Shown here: one piece after another, positions 16,495 to 26,917 of the stretch
How positions within the stretch are numbered: position 1 is the first letter of the stretch
Layout: each line of letters opens with the position of its first letter
NCBI RefSeq assembly: GCF_007874125.1
Contig: NZ_CP040128.1
Coordinates: forward strand, 2,232,001-2,296,000
Direction of reading: 5' to 3'
Source: Noviherbaspirillum sp. UKPF54
GTDB lineage: Bacteria > Pseudomonadota > Gammaproteobacteria > Burkholderiales > Burkholderiaceae_D
Length of the DNA: 64,000 bases
Translations under genes and position numbers: made by a program
The notes under the pieces: model-generated
What the model saw: the letters and a program-made list of their open reading frames with translations, nothing else
Told to the model about the DNA's origin: nothing
The model's database searches: none

Positions 16495-17903
16495 ACGATT
16501 TCCTGGACCGTTGCCGTGGAACCGTCGGAACCAGTCATGTGCTGACCGCCCCCAATGATACGGCGGCCTTCCTGACCGACTGGCGCCGCCGGTTCACGGG
16601 CAAGGCGCTGGCCGTCGTCAAGCCCGGGTCGACCGCCGAGGTCGCGGCCGTCGTACGGCTATGCAACGAATTTCGCGTGCCGATCGTGCCGCAAGGCGGC
16701 AACACCGGTCTTGTGCTCGGCAGCGTCCCGGACGACAGCGGCACGGCGATCATCCTGTCGCTGACCAGGCTCAATCGCATTCGCACGGTCGATACCGTCA
16801 ACAATACGATGACCGTCGAATCGGGCTGCATCCTGGAACAGGTGCAAAATGCCGCCGCGGAAGCCAGCCGCCTGTTTCCCCTGTCGCTGGCAGCCGAAGG
16901 CAGCTGCACCATCGGCGGCAATCTCTCGACCAATGCCGGCGGCACGGCCGTCCTTCGATATGGCAACACGCGCGAGCTCTGCCTCGGGCTGGAAGTCGTC
17001 ACGCCGCAGGGCGAGATCTGGGATGGGTTGCGCGGGCTGCGCAAGGACAACACCGGTTACGATTTGCGCGACCTGTTCATCGGCGCGGAAGGCACGCTCG
17101 GCATCATCACCGCCGCCGTGCTCAAGCTGTTTCCCCAGCCGCGGGCGCAATTGACGGCACTCGCCGCCATGCAGACGCCGGATGACGCCCTGCGCCTGCT
17201 GACGCTGGCGCAGGATACCTGTGGTGCGGCGCTCACCGGATTCGAACTGATGTCCGATTTCTGCCTGAAGCTGGTCGCCAAGCATTTCCCCCACCTACGC
17301 CTGCCATTTCCGCAGAATTATCCGCAGTACGTGCTGCTGGAACTGTCGGACAGCGAATCCGAAGCGCATGCGAATGCGATGCTGGAAAGCTTGATTACGG
17401 ATGCGCTGGAGCAAAGTGTCATCCAGGATGCCGCGGTAGCATCATCGATCGCGCAATCGAAAGCCTTGTGGAACCTGCGCGAACATATTCCGCTAGCCCA
17501 AGCCGAGGAAGGCAAGAATATCAAGCACGACGTATCGGTGCCGATTTCGCGTATCGGTGAATTCATCCGCTCTACGGACGCGCTGCTGCAGCAAGCCTTC
17601 CCGAAATGCCGCATGGTGACCTTCGGCCACCTCGGCGACGGCAACCTGCATTACAACGTGTCGCCGCCGGAAGACGAAGCACCCGACGCATTCATTGCAA
17701 GGCAAGCGGCCGTCAACCGCGTGGTGCATGACAGCGTGCATCGCTTCGGCGGCTCGATCTCGGCGGAACACGGCCTTGGCGCGTTAAAGCGCGACGAGAT
17801 CCGGCACTACAAGTCAGAGGTGGAAATGAAGCTGATGCAGACACTGAAGCAGGCGCTCGACCCGCAGGGCCTGATGAATCCGGGAAAGGTAATCCAGCCA
17901 TGA
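16491..17903 (+). CDS. FAD-linked oxidase, D-2-hydroxyacid dehydrogenase type (GlcD/D2HGDH-like)
   Basis: A 470-residue FAD-binding oxidoreductase with a VAO/PCMH-type FAD domain (residues about 35-215: PIVPQGGNTGLVLGS, SLAAEGSCTIGGNLSTNAGGT) and a C-terminal FAD-oxidase domain that ends NPGKVIQP. HLGDGNLHYNV and EHGLGALKRDE are the metal and substrate motifs of D-2-hydroxyglutarate, D-lactate and glycolate dehydrogenases. It likely oxidises a D-2-hydroxyacid and passes electrons to a flavoprotein or quinone. The exact substrate is not decided by sequence. ATG 16491 overlaps the upstream stop, with AGAAGG upstream. The next gene again overlaps by 4 bp. Confidence 0.9.
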   Translation: MNDFLDRCRGTVGTSHVLTAPNDTAAFLTDWRRRFTGKALAVVKPGSTAEVAAVVRLCNEFRVPIVPQGGNTGLVLGSVPDDSGTAIILSLTRLNRIRTVDTVNNTMTVESGCILEQVQNAAAEASRLFPLSLAAEGSCTIGGNLSTNAGGTAVLRYGNTRELCLGLEVVTPQGEIWDGLRGLRKDNTGYDLRDLFIGAEGTLGIITAAVLKLFPQPRAQLTALAAMQTPDDALRLLTLAQDTCGAALTGFELMSDFCLKLVAKHFPHLRLPFPQNYPQYVLLELSDSESEAHANAMLESLITDALEQSVIQDAAVASSIAQSKALWNLREHIPLAQAEEGKNIKHDVSVPISRIGEFIRSTDALLQQAFPKCRMVTFGHLGDGNLHYNVSPPEDEAPDAFIARQAAVNRVVHDSVHRFGGSISAEHGLGALKRDEIRHYKSEVEMKLMQTLKQALDPQGLMNPGKVIQP

Positions 17904-18325
17904 TGGCGCGCCGCGCGCTGACGGCGCTTTGCCTGTTGTCGTGCTCGCTACCCGCATTGGCTGTATACCGGTGCGAGGAAGGCGGCAAGATCAGCTACAG
18001 TGACATGGTCTGTGCCGGCGGCCGGCAACTGGACATCGCCGTGCCCGCCACCGATGCGGCGGACGCAAGGCTGCGGCTGGCGCAGGAAAAAAGCGAGTTG
18101 CGACGCCTGGAAAGCGACAGGCACAAGCGCGAAGCCAAAGAAGAAAAGGAGCAGGCGCGTATCGCCCATGCAATGGCAAGCCGCAAGAAAAAATGCGACA
18201 CCTTGGCGCGCCGCGTCAAATGGGCTGAAGAGGATTCCCGCTTGGCGCGCGGCCGATCGGCAGACAAAGCTCAACGAAAAGCCCACCGCCTGGTGGAACA
18301 GTACGACGGAGAATGCCCGAAGTAG
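17900..18325 (+). CDS. Exported DUF4124-like protein with charged helix
   Basis: A 141-residue protein with a cleavable signal peptide (about residues 1-21, LTALCLLSCSLPALA) and a short DUF4124-like domain right after it (VYRCEEGGKISYSDMVCAGG). The rest is a long Lys/Arg/Glu-rich helix, probably coiled coil (about 55-135). Function unknown; family members are periplasmic. Start codons ATG 17900 and 17903 are both possible; 17900 overlaps the stop of the flavin oxidase (ATGA). It is the fourth and last gene of the wrbA operon. Confidence 0.78.
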   Translation: MMARRALTALCLLSCSLPALAVYRCEEGGKISYSDMVCAGGRQLDIAVPATDAADARLRLAQEKSELRRLESDRHKREAKEEKEQARIAHAMASRKKKCDTLARRVKWAEEDSRLARGRSADKAQRKAHRLVEQYDGECPK

Positions 18326-18344
18326 GCTGCACCCGGCAGGCCCT

Positions 18345-19412
18345 TTACGCTTCGCGCTCAGGCCGTCCTTGACTCCCCGCAAACGGCCACTCGACATTCA
18401 GCTCGTGGACTTGGCCCTGCGAGCGAAGGCATAAGCGAAGGCCAATTGCGCCCTCGTTTGCTTGCACCAGTGCAACCGCCGACGCTTCCTCGGATAACAA
18501 CGGCGTCACACCGCCCGGTCCATCGCAGGATTTTCCCTGGCTCAATCTCCCAAAGAGTTCGAGCACTTCGTCGTCCGCTGGATGGTCCGGCATGCTGTTC
18601 AGGAACCCGCTTACCCGGACATAATCCGGCTGCCTCCGGTCCTTGGCTTCATGCCGTACCGCCCCTGTAGCGCGATGCTCCGGGGCATTGCCGTGCATGT
18701 ACTTGCTCGACACCGGCAGAACGGAACGATGAGCGCCGGCAGCTTCGATACTCAACATGATGAACTCGTGTGCGGATGCGAGGATGTGATGAGCACACCC
18801 CGAGCGTGGACATTGGGTCACGCCGTCGATTGCATCCGCCAGCGATTCCGCGCCAAGGACGGCACGGCCGATCAGCGCGCTGGGGATGCCGTCATCGTCC
18901 CATTCGCAGGGCAAGTCATTGACCGCCTGTAGCAACCCGTCGCGCGTAAAGGCAATGGTAGAGCCCGGAACACAACCAGGATGGCATAGCCCAAGGAAGC
19001 CTGGTTTTCCGGAAGGATTCACTTCGACCAGCGAAACGTGTTCGCCCGGTAAGCCATTCTGCTGCAGCACGTACAGGATGGAACGGCTTGTCAGTCTATT
19101 GACTGCAATAGACATGCTACTAGCGATGGCATCGGGCATCAAATCGGCCCTGCAATTCCAGAGGAAGACGTCTTGTACTTCCATATCCAGGCCCAGACTG
19201 AGGCCATGGATTTCCTGCCAGAGATCCGGGAACAAATCCCTGGTCGCCTCCATGCGCCGCACGAGCGCCGAATCGCCGCGCCATTTCAGCAGTTTTTTCC
19301 ATGCATCGGTGTGAACGATCACCTTGCTCATCGCAGGATGTGCGAGGCGCCCAAGCGCCCTCCCGATCTCCAGCGGAGAACCGGCAATCCTGACTGGCAA
19401 ACGTGATTGCAT
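18345..19412 (-). CDS. C45-type acyltransferase/hydrolase homologue with altered nucleophile
   Basis: About 355 residues from ATG 19412 (TTG at 19424 is also in frame). Order and motifs match the Ntn-hydrolase C45 family (isopenicillin N acyltransferase-like): an N-terminal helical GRALG/LAHPAMSK region, NCRADLMPDA before the expected cleavage site, the beta-strand segment SMSIAVNRL, QAVNDL (conserved Asn), GIPSALIGRAVLGAESLADAIDGV and the HHILASAHEFIMLSIE strand. Where family members have Gly-Cys-Thr, this protein reads Ala-Ser-Ser (IASSMS), and the usual HNED-like motif reads QQNG. So autoproteolysis and activity may be lost or may use Ser. Transcribed alone, convergent with the DUF4124 gene. 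Confidence 0.72.
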   Translation of the reverse strand: MQSRLPVRIAGSPLEIGRALGRLAHPAMSKVIVHTDAWKKLLKWRGDSALVRRMEATRDLFPDLWQEIHGLSLGLDMEVQDVFLWNCRADLMPDAIASSMSIAVNRLTSRSILYVLQQNGLPGEHVSLVEVNPSGKPGFLGLCHPGCVPGSTIAFTRDGLLQAVNDLPCEWDDDGIPSALIGRAVLGAESLADAIDGVTQCPRSGCAHHILASAHEFIMLSIEAAGAHRSVLPVSSKYMHGNAPEHRATGAVRHEAKDRRQPDYVRVSGFLNSMPDHPADDEVLELFGRLSQGKSCDGPGGVTPLLSEEASAVALVQANEGAIGLRLCLRSQGQVHELNVEWPFAGSQGRPEREA

Positions 19413-19585
19413 TGCTCGAATCAATGTATCTCAGATGATAAGCAGGCGTCGTAGCATCGGCACGCGAACGACGACGTTGCTGTACAGCTGTCGATCCGCT
19501 CGCGATAAAACGCGCGGCTGAATCTTCATTCTCCTCCTTCCGGCGCAAAAATCCAGCCTGCGCCATCATGCGATACCCGGTATTT

Positions 19586-20002
19586 CTAGGATATTTCCTG
19601 CTTACCAGCATGCTCGGGGTGGCGCACCACATCCAATATGCGCACCTTGACCAGCTTTCCGTCAGGGCGAGGCCATTCGATTTCACTCCCCACGAACATT
19701 CCCAGAAGCGCGGTGCCAATCGGCGTAAGCACTGAAATCGTATCCGGAGTATTGCCTGTCTCACTGGGGTAAGTGAGCGTCAGGCAGAACTCCTCCCTCG
19801 GAGAATCGATCTCGAACCGGACGGTCGAATTCATCGTCACCACTGAATGCGGGATGTCGCTCAAGTCGACGATATCGGCCCGGTCGAGTTCCGCGAGCAG
19901 CGCCGACCTGCAATTGGCAGCCGATACCGGCAACATATCCAGCAGCGATTCGAGTTGCTCCAGGTCCTGCTCGGACACGGTAATGCGAGGTTTCATCATC
20001 AT
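19586..20002 (-). CDS. rnk: Rnk-type nucleoside diphosphate kinase regulator (GreA/GreB-like)
   Basis: A 138-residue Rnk family protein: a short N-terminal coiled coil (residues about 8-45, ITVSEQDLEQLESLL) and a GreA/GreB C-terminal FKBP-like domain (about 50-130, VTMNSTVRFEID, ISVLTPIGTALLGMFVGSEIEWPRPDGKLVKVRILDV). It binds RNA polymerase but lacks the acidic tip of GreA. The start has three consecutive Met codons (20002, 19999, 19996); the first is reported. It lies near the HPF-like ribosome factor on the same strand, both stress-type regulators of macromolecule synthesis. Confidence 0.9.
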   Translation of the reverse strand: MMMKPRITVSEQDLEQLESLLDMLPVSAANCRSALLAELDRADIVDLSDIPHSVVTMNSTVRFEIDSPREEFCLTLTYPSETGNTPDTISVLTPIGTALLGMFVGSEIEWPRPDGKLVKVRILDVVRHPEHAGKQEIS

Positions 20003-20629
20003 GGTATTTTCCGGTAATTAGTGCACGACTGGCGCGCACATGGCCGCCAGGTTGATCGATCGCCCGGCGCCGCATTGGCGCCAGCAAGGCATTCAGGATT
20101 CAAATGATGGAGGCTCGGGAGGGCGGGCAGAACCTTGCGGATATTCCAGCCGTTCACCGAGCTCCAAAGAGACGGGCGCGGCCTCGCGCAGGCAAGCACG
20201 CATGACGGATATCCGGGAACGAATATCCATTCGATGCCCAGTAAGGAAAAATGAAATCCAGAGGCTCGACAACAGACAACGCCCCCTCGTCCAGGGGCGG
20301 ACAATAGCAATTCGTGAAATGGAAGGCGTTGTTCACTTTCGGCTAGTCAGCGATCAGGATCGTCGCAGCAATAACGATTTCGACGACAAAGACGATCAGC
20401 AGCCAAGCGCGCCTGTGCGCTCCGCGCCCTACCACATTGCTCGCAAGCTGGCGCTTGCCTGGCTGATCAAATACATGAAACACATGCTTCTTGAAGAAAA
20501 AACAGTTGCCCGTGCAGCCCTAGCTCAGGGGCACGGACATGGATCAAAGGCGAAAACACCGGTGATGGCACCGCTTTGGAATCAAATGCACATCGTCAAG
20601 CGTTGACGCCGCCCGATGGGAGATAGTTC
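20003..20629. other. Gap between rnk and the HPF-like gene
   Basis: This 627-bp stretch contains no gene recognised by homology. The only candidate is a 95-codon plus-strand frame at 20319-20606, entered separately. Nothing else was recognised; the promoter of rnk should lie in its left part. Confidence 0.6.
20319..20606 (+). CDS. Doubtful small open frame
   Basis: A 95-codon frame beginning at ATG 20319. The translated protein has an acidic N-terminal stretch (DQDRRSNNDFDDKDDQQ) and a basic helix (HIARKLALAWLIKYMKHMLL). Codon use is partly like its neighbours, but no ribosome binding site is visible and no family is recognised. It may be a spurious frame. Confidence 0.25.
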   Translation: MEGVVHFRLVSDQDRRSNNDFDDKDDQQPSAPVRSAPYHIARKLALAWLIKYMKHMLLEEKTVARAALAQGHGHGSKAKTPVMAPLWNQMHIVKR

Positions 20630-21001
20630 TTAAGCCTCCCGCTGTTGAACGGAATCAGGCGTGCCGCGATTCGTGTTTCCGCGAATCCCGCGCATGACGT
20701 CACGCTGGCGCGTAATCATCTGGCTCGCCCTGTAGGACGCCCGCTTGAATGCGCTATCGATCGCCGCATACATGTCTTCCTGAACGTCCTTGATCAGCAC
20801 TGTCGGGCGTCCGGGGATGACAACGGCCACCTGGCACAGCATGTCACGCCCCCCTTTGGGACCGTTCAGATCCCGCAGGCGTACCGATATGGATTGGATC
20901 TTGTTTTGGAGCGAGATGAATGCAAAACGCAAGCGGCGTGCGAGATGATCCCGAAGCGACGGGGTTAATTCGAATTCGCTCGCCATGAAATGAACCTGCA
21001 T
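20630..21001 (-). CDS. HPF/RaiA-like ribosome hibernation or stress factor
   Basis: A 123-residue protein of the S30AE family: MQVHFMASEFELTPSLRDHLARRL, SISVRLRDLNGPKGGRDMLCQVAVVIPGRP and MYAAIDSAFKRASYRASQMITRQRD. Members bind the 30S subunit and dimerise or silence ribosomes in stationary phase or stress. It lacks the long C-terminal dimerisation domain, so it is the short type. A strong AGGAGGT precedes ATG 21001. A 14-bp palindrome lies 92-105 bp upstream. The rnk gene is downstream on the same strand after a long gap. Confidence 0.82.
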   Translation of the reverse strand: MQVHFMASEFELTPSLRDHLARRLRFAFISLQNKIQSISVRLRDLNGPKGGRDMLCQVAVVIPGRPTVLIKDVQEDMYAAIDSAFKRASYRASQMITRQRDVMRGIRGNTNRGTPDSVQQREA

Positions 21002-21092
21002 GAAGACCTCCTCTTACGGAACATGTGACGCGGTCTTGTTCAAACCGCAGCTCCATGGTTCCATAGAAAACGAAGTGGCAAAAGATGCATTT

Positions 21093-21106
21093 ACCTGACG
21101 TCAGGT
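21093..21106. promoter_or_regulatory. Perfect 14-bp palindrome ACCTGACGTCAGGT
   Basis: A fully symmetrical 14-mer located 92-105 bp upstream of the HPF-like start. The central TGACGTCA octamer is the type bound by dimeric regulators. The position suits an operator or activator site. No regulator can be named from sequence. Confidence 0.5.
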
Positions 21107-21278
21107 TCCGAAAAACAGGACAGTGCATTCGTTCTCCGGGACCCGCAGGATGACTTGACGGTGTCGCCCTCGCCATGAAACAGGCCGTGGCCGGAACAAG
21201 CGTGAGCAGGCGTTGCGAGCGCCACCGAGGGTAGGCTCTTTTCCTGCCGATTGAATCAGTGATGGGGAAAAGGCGAGA

Positions 21279-21355
21279 TGGCCCGTCCTACACGATTCGA
21301 ACGTGTGACCTACGGCTTAGAAGGCCGTTGCTCTATCCAACTGAGCTAAGGACGG
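21279..21355 (-). tRNA. tRNA-Arg (anticodon TCT)
   Basis: A cloverleaf on the minus strand: acceptor CCGTCCT / AGGACGG, D-arm beginning TAGCTCAGTTGG, anticodon stem ACGGC / GCCGT with loop CTTCTAA (anticodon TCT, reads AGA), T-arm GTTCGAATC and an encoded 3' CCA at 21279-21281. Total length is 77 nt including CCA. Confidence 0.97.
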
Positions 21356-21668
21356 AGGGGAGAATTACCGAAATATAATACTTAACTACACGCGGCCACA
21401 ACAAAAGTGCATGGCCGCCACCTTGCAACGAGCGGAAAGGATGCCGCGCCGGCAGGGCTTGCGGATATTACATCTAATGGACGAGTGTTTCAACGGCCAG
21501 TCGCAGTTTGTTGTCCAACATCAGCTGCTTCAGTTTGTCGATTGCTGACATCCGCGCATGGCGAAAAACCATCGACACCGTTCAGGCAGCGCATTCAGGA
21601 GAAATCGAAGATGTCGAACGGAGAGGAGGAAGGATAAACTGCTGTGGCCGCACCTCTGCGGCAAATTC
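21356..21668. other. Gap between tRNA-Arg and tRNA-Pro
   Basis: This 313-bp gap holds the probable promoter of tRNA-Arg close to 21375-21401, and near its other end a small GCCGCA / TGCGGC stem-loop (21647-21662) just downstream of tRNA-Pro on the minus strand, which may serve as its 3' end. No gene was seen. Confidence 0.6.
21375..21401 (-). promoter_or_regulatory. Probable promoter of tRNA-Arg
   Basis: On the minus strand TTGTGG (21396-21401) is followed by TATTAT (15-bp spacer) or, overlapping it, TATATT (18-bp spacer). It lies 17-46 bp upstream of the mature tRNA 5' end. The -35 match is weak. Confidence 0.4.
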
Positions 21669-21745
21669 TGGTCGGGGCGAGACGATTCGAACGTCCGACC
21701 ACCTGATCCCAAATCAGGTGCGCTACCAGGCTGCGCTACGCCCCG
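21669..21745 (-). tRNA. tRNA-Pro (anticodon TGG)
   Basis: A cloverleaf on the minus strand: acceptor CGGGGCG / CGCCCCG, D-arm TAGCGCAGCCTGGTAGCGC, anticodon loop TTTGGGA (anticodon TGG) between CCTGA and TCAGG, T-arm GTTCGAATC and an encoded 3' CCA at 21669-21671. Length is 77 nt. Confidence 0.97.
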
Positions 21746-21754
21746 AGAGCACGC

Positions 21755-21783
21755 ATCATACAGTTCCCCGCGGCCGAGGTCAA
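21755..21783 (-). promoter_or_regulatory. Promoter of tRNA-Pro
   Basis: On the minus strand TTGACC (21778-21783) and TATGAT (21755-21760) are separated by exactly 17 bp and lie 10 bp upstream of the mature 5' end. This is a good sigma70-type match. Confidence 0.7.
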
Positions 21784-21881
21784 TTTATAACTGCCGCGCC
21801 CGAAAAATAAAAGCAGGAGCGACTGTCACTACGCCCCTCCTGCTTATCAACGGCCGGCGCATCCGCTGCGTCGGCCGCCTT

Positions 21882-23219
21882 TCACACCTCCAGTTTGTCT
21901 ACGATGCGACGCGCCATTCGTTGCGCCGTTTCCGCGTTTGCGGCCTCCACCATCACGCGGATTAGCGGTTCGGTGCCGGATGCGCGGATCAGCACACGGC
22001 CGTTGTCGCCCAGTTCAGCTTCGACCACTTCCTTTTCAGCGACGACCGCCATGTTCTTTTGCCAGTCAAAGCCCGGAGCGACCTTCACATTGATCAGGCT
22101 TTGCGGATACAGCACGAGTTCGGCAGTCGCCTCTGCCAGCGTCTTGCCGCTGCGCTTTAGCGCCGACAACACCTGCAGCGCCGAAACGATGCCATCGCCG
22201 GTAGTATGCTTATCCAGGAAAAGCAGGTGCCCCGAACCCTCCCCGCCGATCAGCCATCCCCGCTCCTGCAACACCTCGAGTACGTATCGATCCCCAACCT
22301 TGGCGCGGGCAAAGCCGATGCCCATCTGCTTGAAGGCGACTTCCAGCGCCATGTTGGTCATCAGGGTGCCGACCACCCCGGCAACCGGTCCGCCATGCAT
22401 CCGGTCCTTGGCCATCACGTAGAGCAATTCGTCACCGTTATAAACCCGGCCGGTCGCGTCCACCATCAGCAAGCGGTCGGCATCACCATCGAGCGCGATA
22501 CCGAGATCGGCATCATGCTCCTTGACCGCGGCCGACAAGGCTGCCGGTGCGGTCGCGCCAACGCCATCATTAATATTGAGTCCGTTCGGCGCATTGCCGA
22601 TAGCGATCACATCTGCCCCAAGTTCATGGAACACATCGGGCGCGATGTGGTAAGCGGCGCCGTGAGCGCAGTCGACCACGATCTTCAGGCCGCGCAAGTC
22701 CAACTCGTTAGGGAAAGTGCTCTTGCAGAACTCGATATACCGCCCCTGCGCATCGGACAGGCGCTTGGCCTTGCCCAGCTTTTCCGAACCCACGCATTCT
22801 ATCGGCTGATCCAGCGCAGCCTCGATCTCGGCCTCCACCGCGTCAGGCAGCTTGTTGCCCGACGCAGAAAAAAACTTGATGCCGTTGTCGTCGTAAGGAT
22901 TATGAGATGCAGAAATGACGACGCCTGCCGACAGGCGCAAAGCACGGGTCAGATAAGCGATCGCTGGCGTCGGCATCGGGCCGGCCAGCATCACGTCGAC
23001 GCCGGCCGCCGCAAATCCGGCTTCAAGCGCCGCTTCCAGCATGTAGCCGGAAATGCGCGTGTCTTTGCCAATCAATACGACCGGATTCGCCGTCGTCGTT
23101 TCCACCTTGGCCAGCACCTTGCCGGCCGCATAGCCGAGCCGCATGACGAAATCGGGTGTAATCGGAAGGCTGCCCACCCGCCCTCGCACGCCGTCCGTGC
23201 CGAAATATTTTCGTGTCAT
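21882..23219 (-). CDS. glmM: Phosphoglucosamine mutase
   Basis: A 445-residue GlmM, converting glucosamine-6-phosphate to glucosamine-1-phosphate for UDP-GlcNAc and cell wall synthesis. The phosphoserine loop is [16 protein letters not shown] (Ser near residue 102), the Mg site is DGDADR, the sugar loop GGEGSGH and the phosphate-binding loop [14 protein letters not shown] near the C terminus. The N terminus [10 protein letters not shown] is characteristic. It follows folP by 12 bp, so the two are one operon, the common proteobacterial ftsH-folP-glmM order. Confidence 0.97.
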   Translation of the reverse strand: MTRKYFGTDGVRGRVGSLPITPDFVMRLGYAAGKVLAKVETTTANPVVLIGKDTRISGYMLEAALEAGFAAAGVDVMLAGPMPTPAIAYLTRALRLSAGVVISASHNPYDDNGIKFFSASGNKLPDAVEAEIEAALDQPIECVGSEKLGKAKRLSDAQGRYIEFCKSTFPNELDLRGLKIVVDCAHGAAYHIAPDVFHELGADVIAIGNAPNGLNINDGVGATAPAALSAAVKEHDADLGIALDGDADRLLMVDATGRVYNGDELLYVMAKDRMHGGPVAGVVGTLMTNMALEVAFKQMGIGFARAKVGDRYVLEVLQERGWLIGGEGSGHLLFLDKHTTGDGIVSALQVLSALKRSGKTLAEATAELVLYPQSLINVKVAPGFDWQKNMAVVAEKEVVEAELGDNGRVLIRASGTEPLIRVMVEAANAETAQRMARRIVDKLEV

Positions 23220-23231
23220 TCTTTAATATCC

Positions 23232-24080
23232 CTAGTTGAAATCGTGAATCGCACGCCAGACCTTGATTGCATCCACTGTTGCCGCCACGTCATGAACGCG
23301 CACAATCCTCGCGCCATGGGCTACGGCTGCCAAGTTCGCTGCAAGCGTACCGGCCAGGCGCTGCTCCACCGGTCTGCCGGTAATCGCGCCTATCATCGAT
23401 TTACGTGACAGGCCCGCCAGCACCGGCAAGCCCAAATCATCGGAAATCCTTTGTGTATCTCTCAAAAGGGCAAGGTTATGCACCAACGTCTTGCCAAACC
23501 CAAAGCCGGGATCGACGCATAACCGCTCGCGCGCAATGCCTGCGTCCTCCGCAGTCCGGATTCGTTCGCGCAAGAACGAGAGAACTTCGTCTGTGACGCT
23601 TTCATACTGAGGCTGCATCTGCATCGTCAGAGGCTCTTTCTGCATATGCATGATACAAAGCGCACAATCACTTTCCTTGACGACACTCAACGCGTCATTA
23701 GCCCTGAATCCATTAATGTCATTGATCATGTCAACGCCTGCAGCCACTGCCTCGCGCATGACCTCCGGCTTGTAGGTATCAATCGACAAAGGCTTGCCGC
23801 AATCGCGAAGCGCATAGATCACTGGCATTACCCGGCGCAACTCTTCGTCAAGTGGCAAGGGTTGCGAACCAGGACGGGTTGACTCGCCGCCGATATCGAT
23901 AATATCGACGCCTTCCGCAATCATTTGCTCGGCATGCGTTAACGCCAGATCCAGCGACTGGAATTGCCCCCCGTCCGAAAAGGAATCTGGCGTTACGTTG
24001 AGGATCCCCATCACTAGGGTTGGAGCATCGCCGCCAAGAGAAAAGCGGTAACGCCCGCATTGCAACTTCTGAGTGGTCAT
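23232..24080 (-). CDS. folP: Dihydropteroate synthase
   Basis: About 282 residues. It joins p-aminobenzoate to dihydropterin pyrophosphate in folate synthesis and is the sulfonamide target. Motifs in order: MGILNVTPDSFSDGG, DIGGESTRPGS, INDINGF, VDPGFGFGKT, GLSRKSMIG, and the C-terminal RVHDVAATVDAI. ATG 24080 (MTTQKLQ) is preferred over an in-frame start at 24149 because it matches the family's N terminus; the ribosome site (AGGA) is close. It sits between ftsH and glmM, but a strong terminator separates it from ftsH, so its own promoter should lie in 24081-24150. Confidence 0.96.
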   Translation of the reverse strand: MTTQKLQCGRYRFSLGGDAPTLVMGILNVTPDSFSDGGQFQSLDLALTHAEQMIAEGVDIIDIGGESTRPGSQPLPLDEELRRVMPVIYALRDCGKPLSIDTYKPEVMREAVAAGVDMINDINGFRANDALSVVKESDCALCIMHMQKEPLTMQMQPQYESVTDEVLSFLRERIRTAEDAGIARERLCVDPGFGFGKTLVHNLALLRDTQRISDDLGLPVLAGLSRKSMIGAITGRPVEQRLAGTLAANLAAVAHGARIVRVHDVAATVDAIKVWRAIHDFN

Positions 24081-24154
24081 TTCCTGTTTGAGTAAATTGT
24101 CCGCGCATCGGCGCGCACACATTATCGTGCTGATCAGCGAAGAATGCATCCCAT

Positions 24155-24188
24155 AAAAAAAGGGTGGGGATCATTCCCCACCCTTTTT
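24155..24188 (-). terminator. Intrinsic terminator of ftsH
   Basis: A 9-bp GC-rich perfect stem GGGTGGGGA (24162-24170) / TCCCCACCC (24175-24183) with loop TCAT, flanked by A-run 24155-24161 and T-run 24184-24188. On the minus strand it ends the ftsH transcript with a U-run; the symmetrical runs would also stop plus-strand transcription. Confidence 0.9.
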
Positions 24189-24213
24189 CCATTACTTCCG
24201 ATTAGCGGCGAAA

Positions 24214-26100
<1,887 letters not shown>

Positions 26101-26236
26101 TAGGACTCCTTAGACGCAGGCGCGCCTATTTACAAGACTTGTAAAATTGATTCTACCCGCATTAATCAGCGCTTGCTAGGCTGCATGTGCGGCTAAGACC
26201 CTGAAATTCAAGGGTTATCAAGTAAATAACGTGGCT

Positions 26237-26881
26237 TTAAGAGGGGTTTTTGAGCACTTTGCCGAGCAAAAAGACTTCTGACGATTTATCCCTGCTGGCT
26301 TTGGGCTTCTTGGACACAACGGTCTTGAATTCCTGCCTGAACTTTTCCACCAGTTGGGTATAGCCCGTCCCGTTGAAGCATTTGACGAGCAAGGCGCCGG
26401 AAGGTTTCATGTGGGCCTGCGCGAATTCTATGGCCAGATCAATGATATGTTCGACGCGGGCCGCATCGGTCACGGCCACGCCGGACAGGTTGGGAGCCAT
26501 GTCGGACAATACCAGGTCCACCTTGCGGCCGCCCACCACTGCCTCCAGTTGCTCCAGCACGTCCTGTTCACGGAAGTCGCCTTGGATGAAATGGACGTCG
26601 GCGATCGGGTCCATCGGCAGCATGTCCAGGCCGATGATGGTGCCGTTGATGCCGCCGCCCTCCTTCCCTGCCAGCTTGTTGCGCAAGTATTGCGACCAGC
26701 TGCCGGGAGCGCATCCCAGGTCCACGATGATCTGCCCCGGCTTGATCAGCTTTTCGCTCTCGTCGATCTCTTTCAGCTTGTAGGCGGCACGGGCTCGATA
26801 GCCCTCCTTCTGCGCCAGCTTCACGTAAGGGTCGTTGATATGGTCGTTCAGCCAGTTTTTGTTGAATTTGTTCTTTGCCAT
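26237..26881 (-). CDS. rlmE: 23S rRNA 2'-O-ribose U2552 methyltransferase
   Basis: A 214-residue RrmJ/FtsJ family methyltransferase that modifies U2552 of 23S rRNA late in 50S assembly. The SAM motif is [14 protein letters not shown], and the catalytic K-D-K-E set is represented by the ARAAYKL lysine, [10 protein letters not shown] aspartate, LLVKCFNG lysine and the C-terminal [12 protein letters not shown] glutamate. It is divergent from the yhbY-like gene over 36 bp and upstream of ftsH. Confidence 0.96.
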   Translation of the reverse strand: MAKNKFNKNWLNDHINDPYVKLAQKEGYRARAAYKLKEIDESEKLIKPGQIIVDLGCAPGSWSQYLRNKLAGKEGGGINGTIIGLDMLPMDPIADVHFIQGDFREQDVLEQLEAVVGGRKVDLVLSDMAPNLSGVAVTDAARVEHIIDLAIEFAQAHMKPSGALLVKCFNGTGYTQLVEKFRQEFKTVVSKKPKASRDKSSEVFLLGKVLKNPS

Positions 26882-26917
26882 TCGCGTAGAATACCGCTTT
26901 TGAAGGATTTATTGATT

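Noticed and set aside
20319..20606. Confident new gene beside rnk
   Set aside because: No ribosome site or homology; listed only as doubtful.
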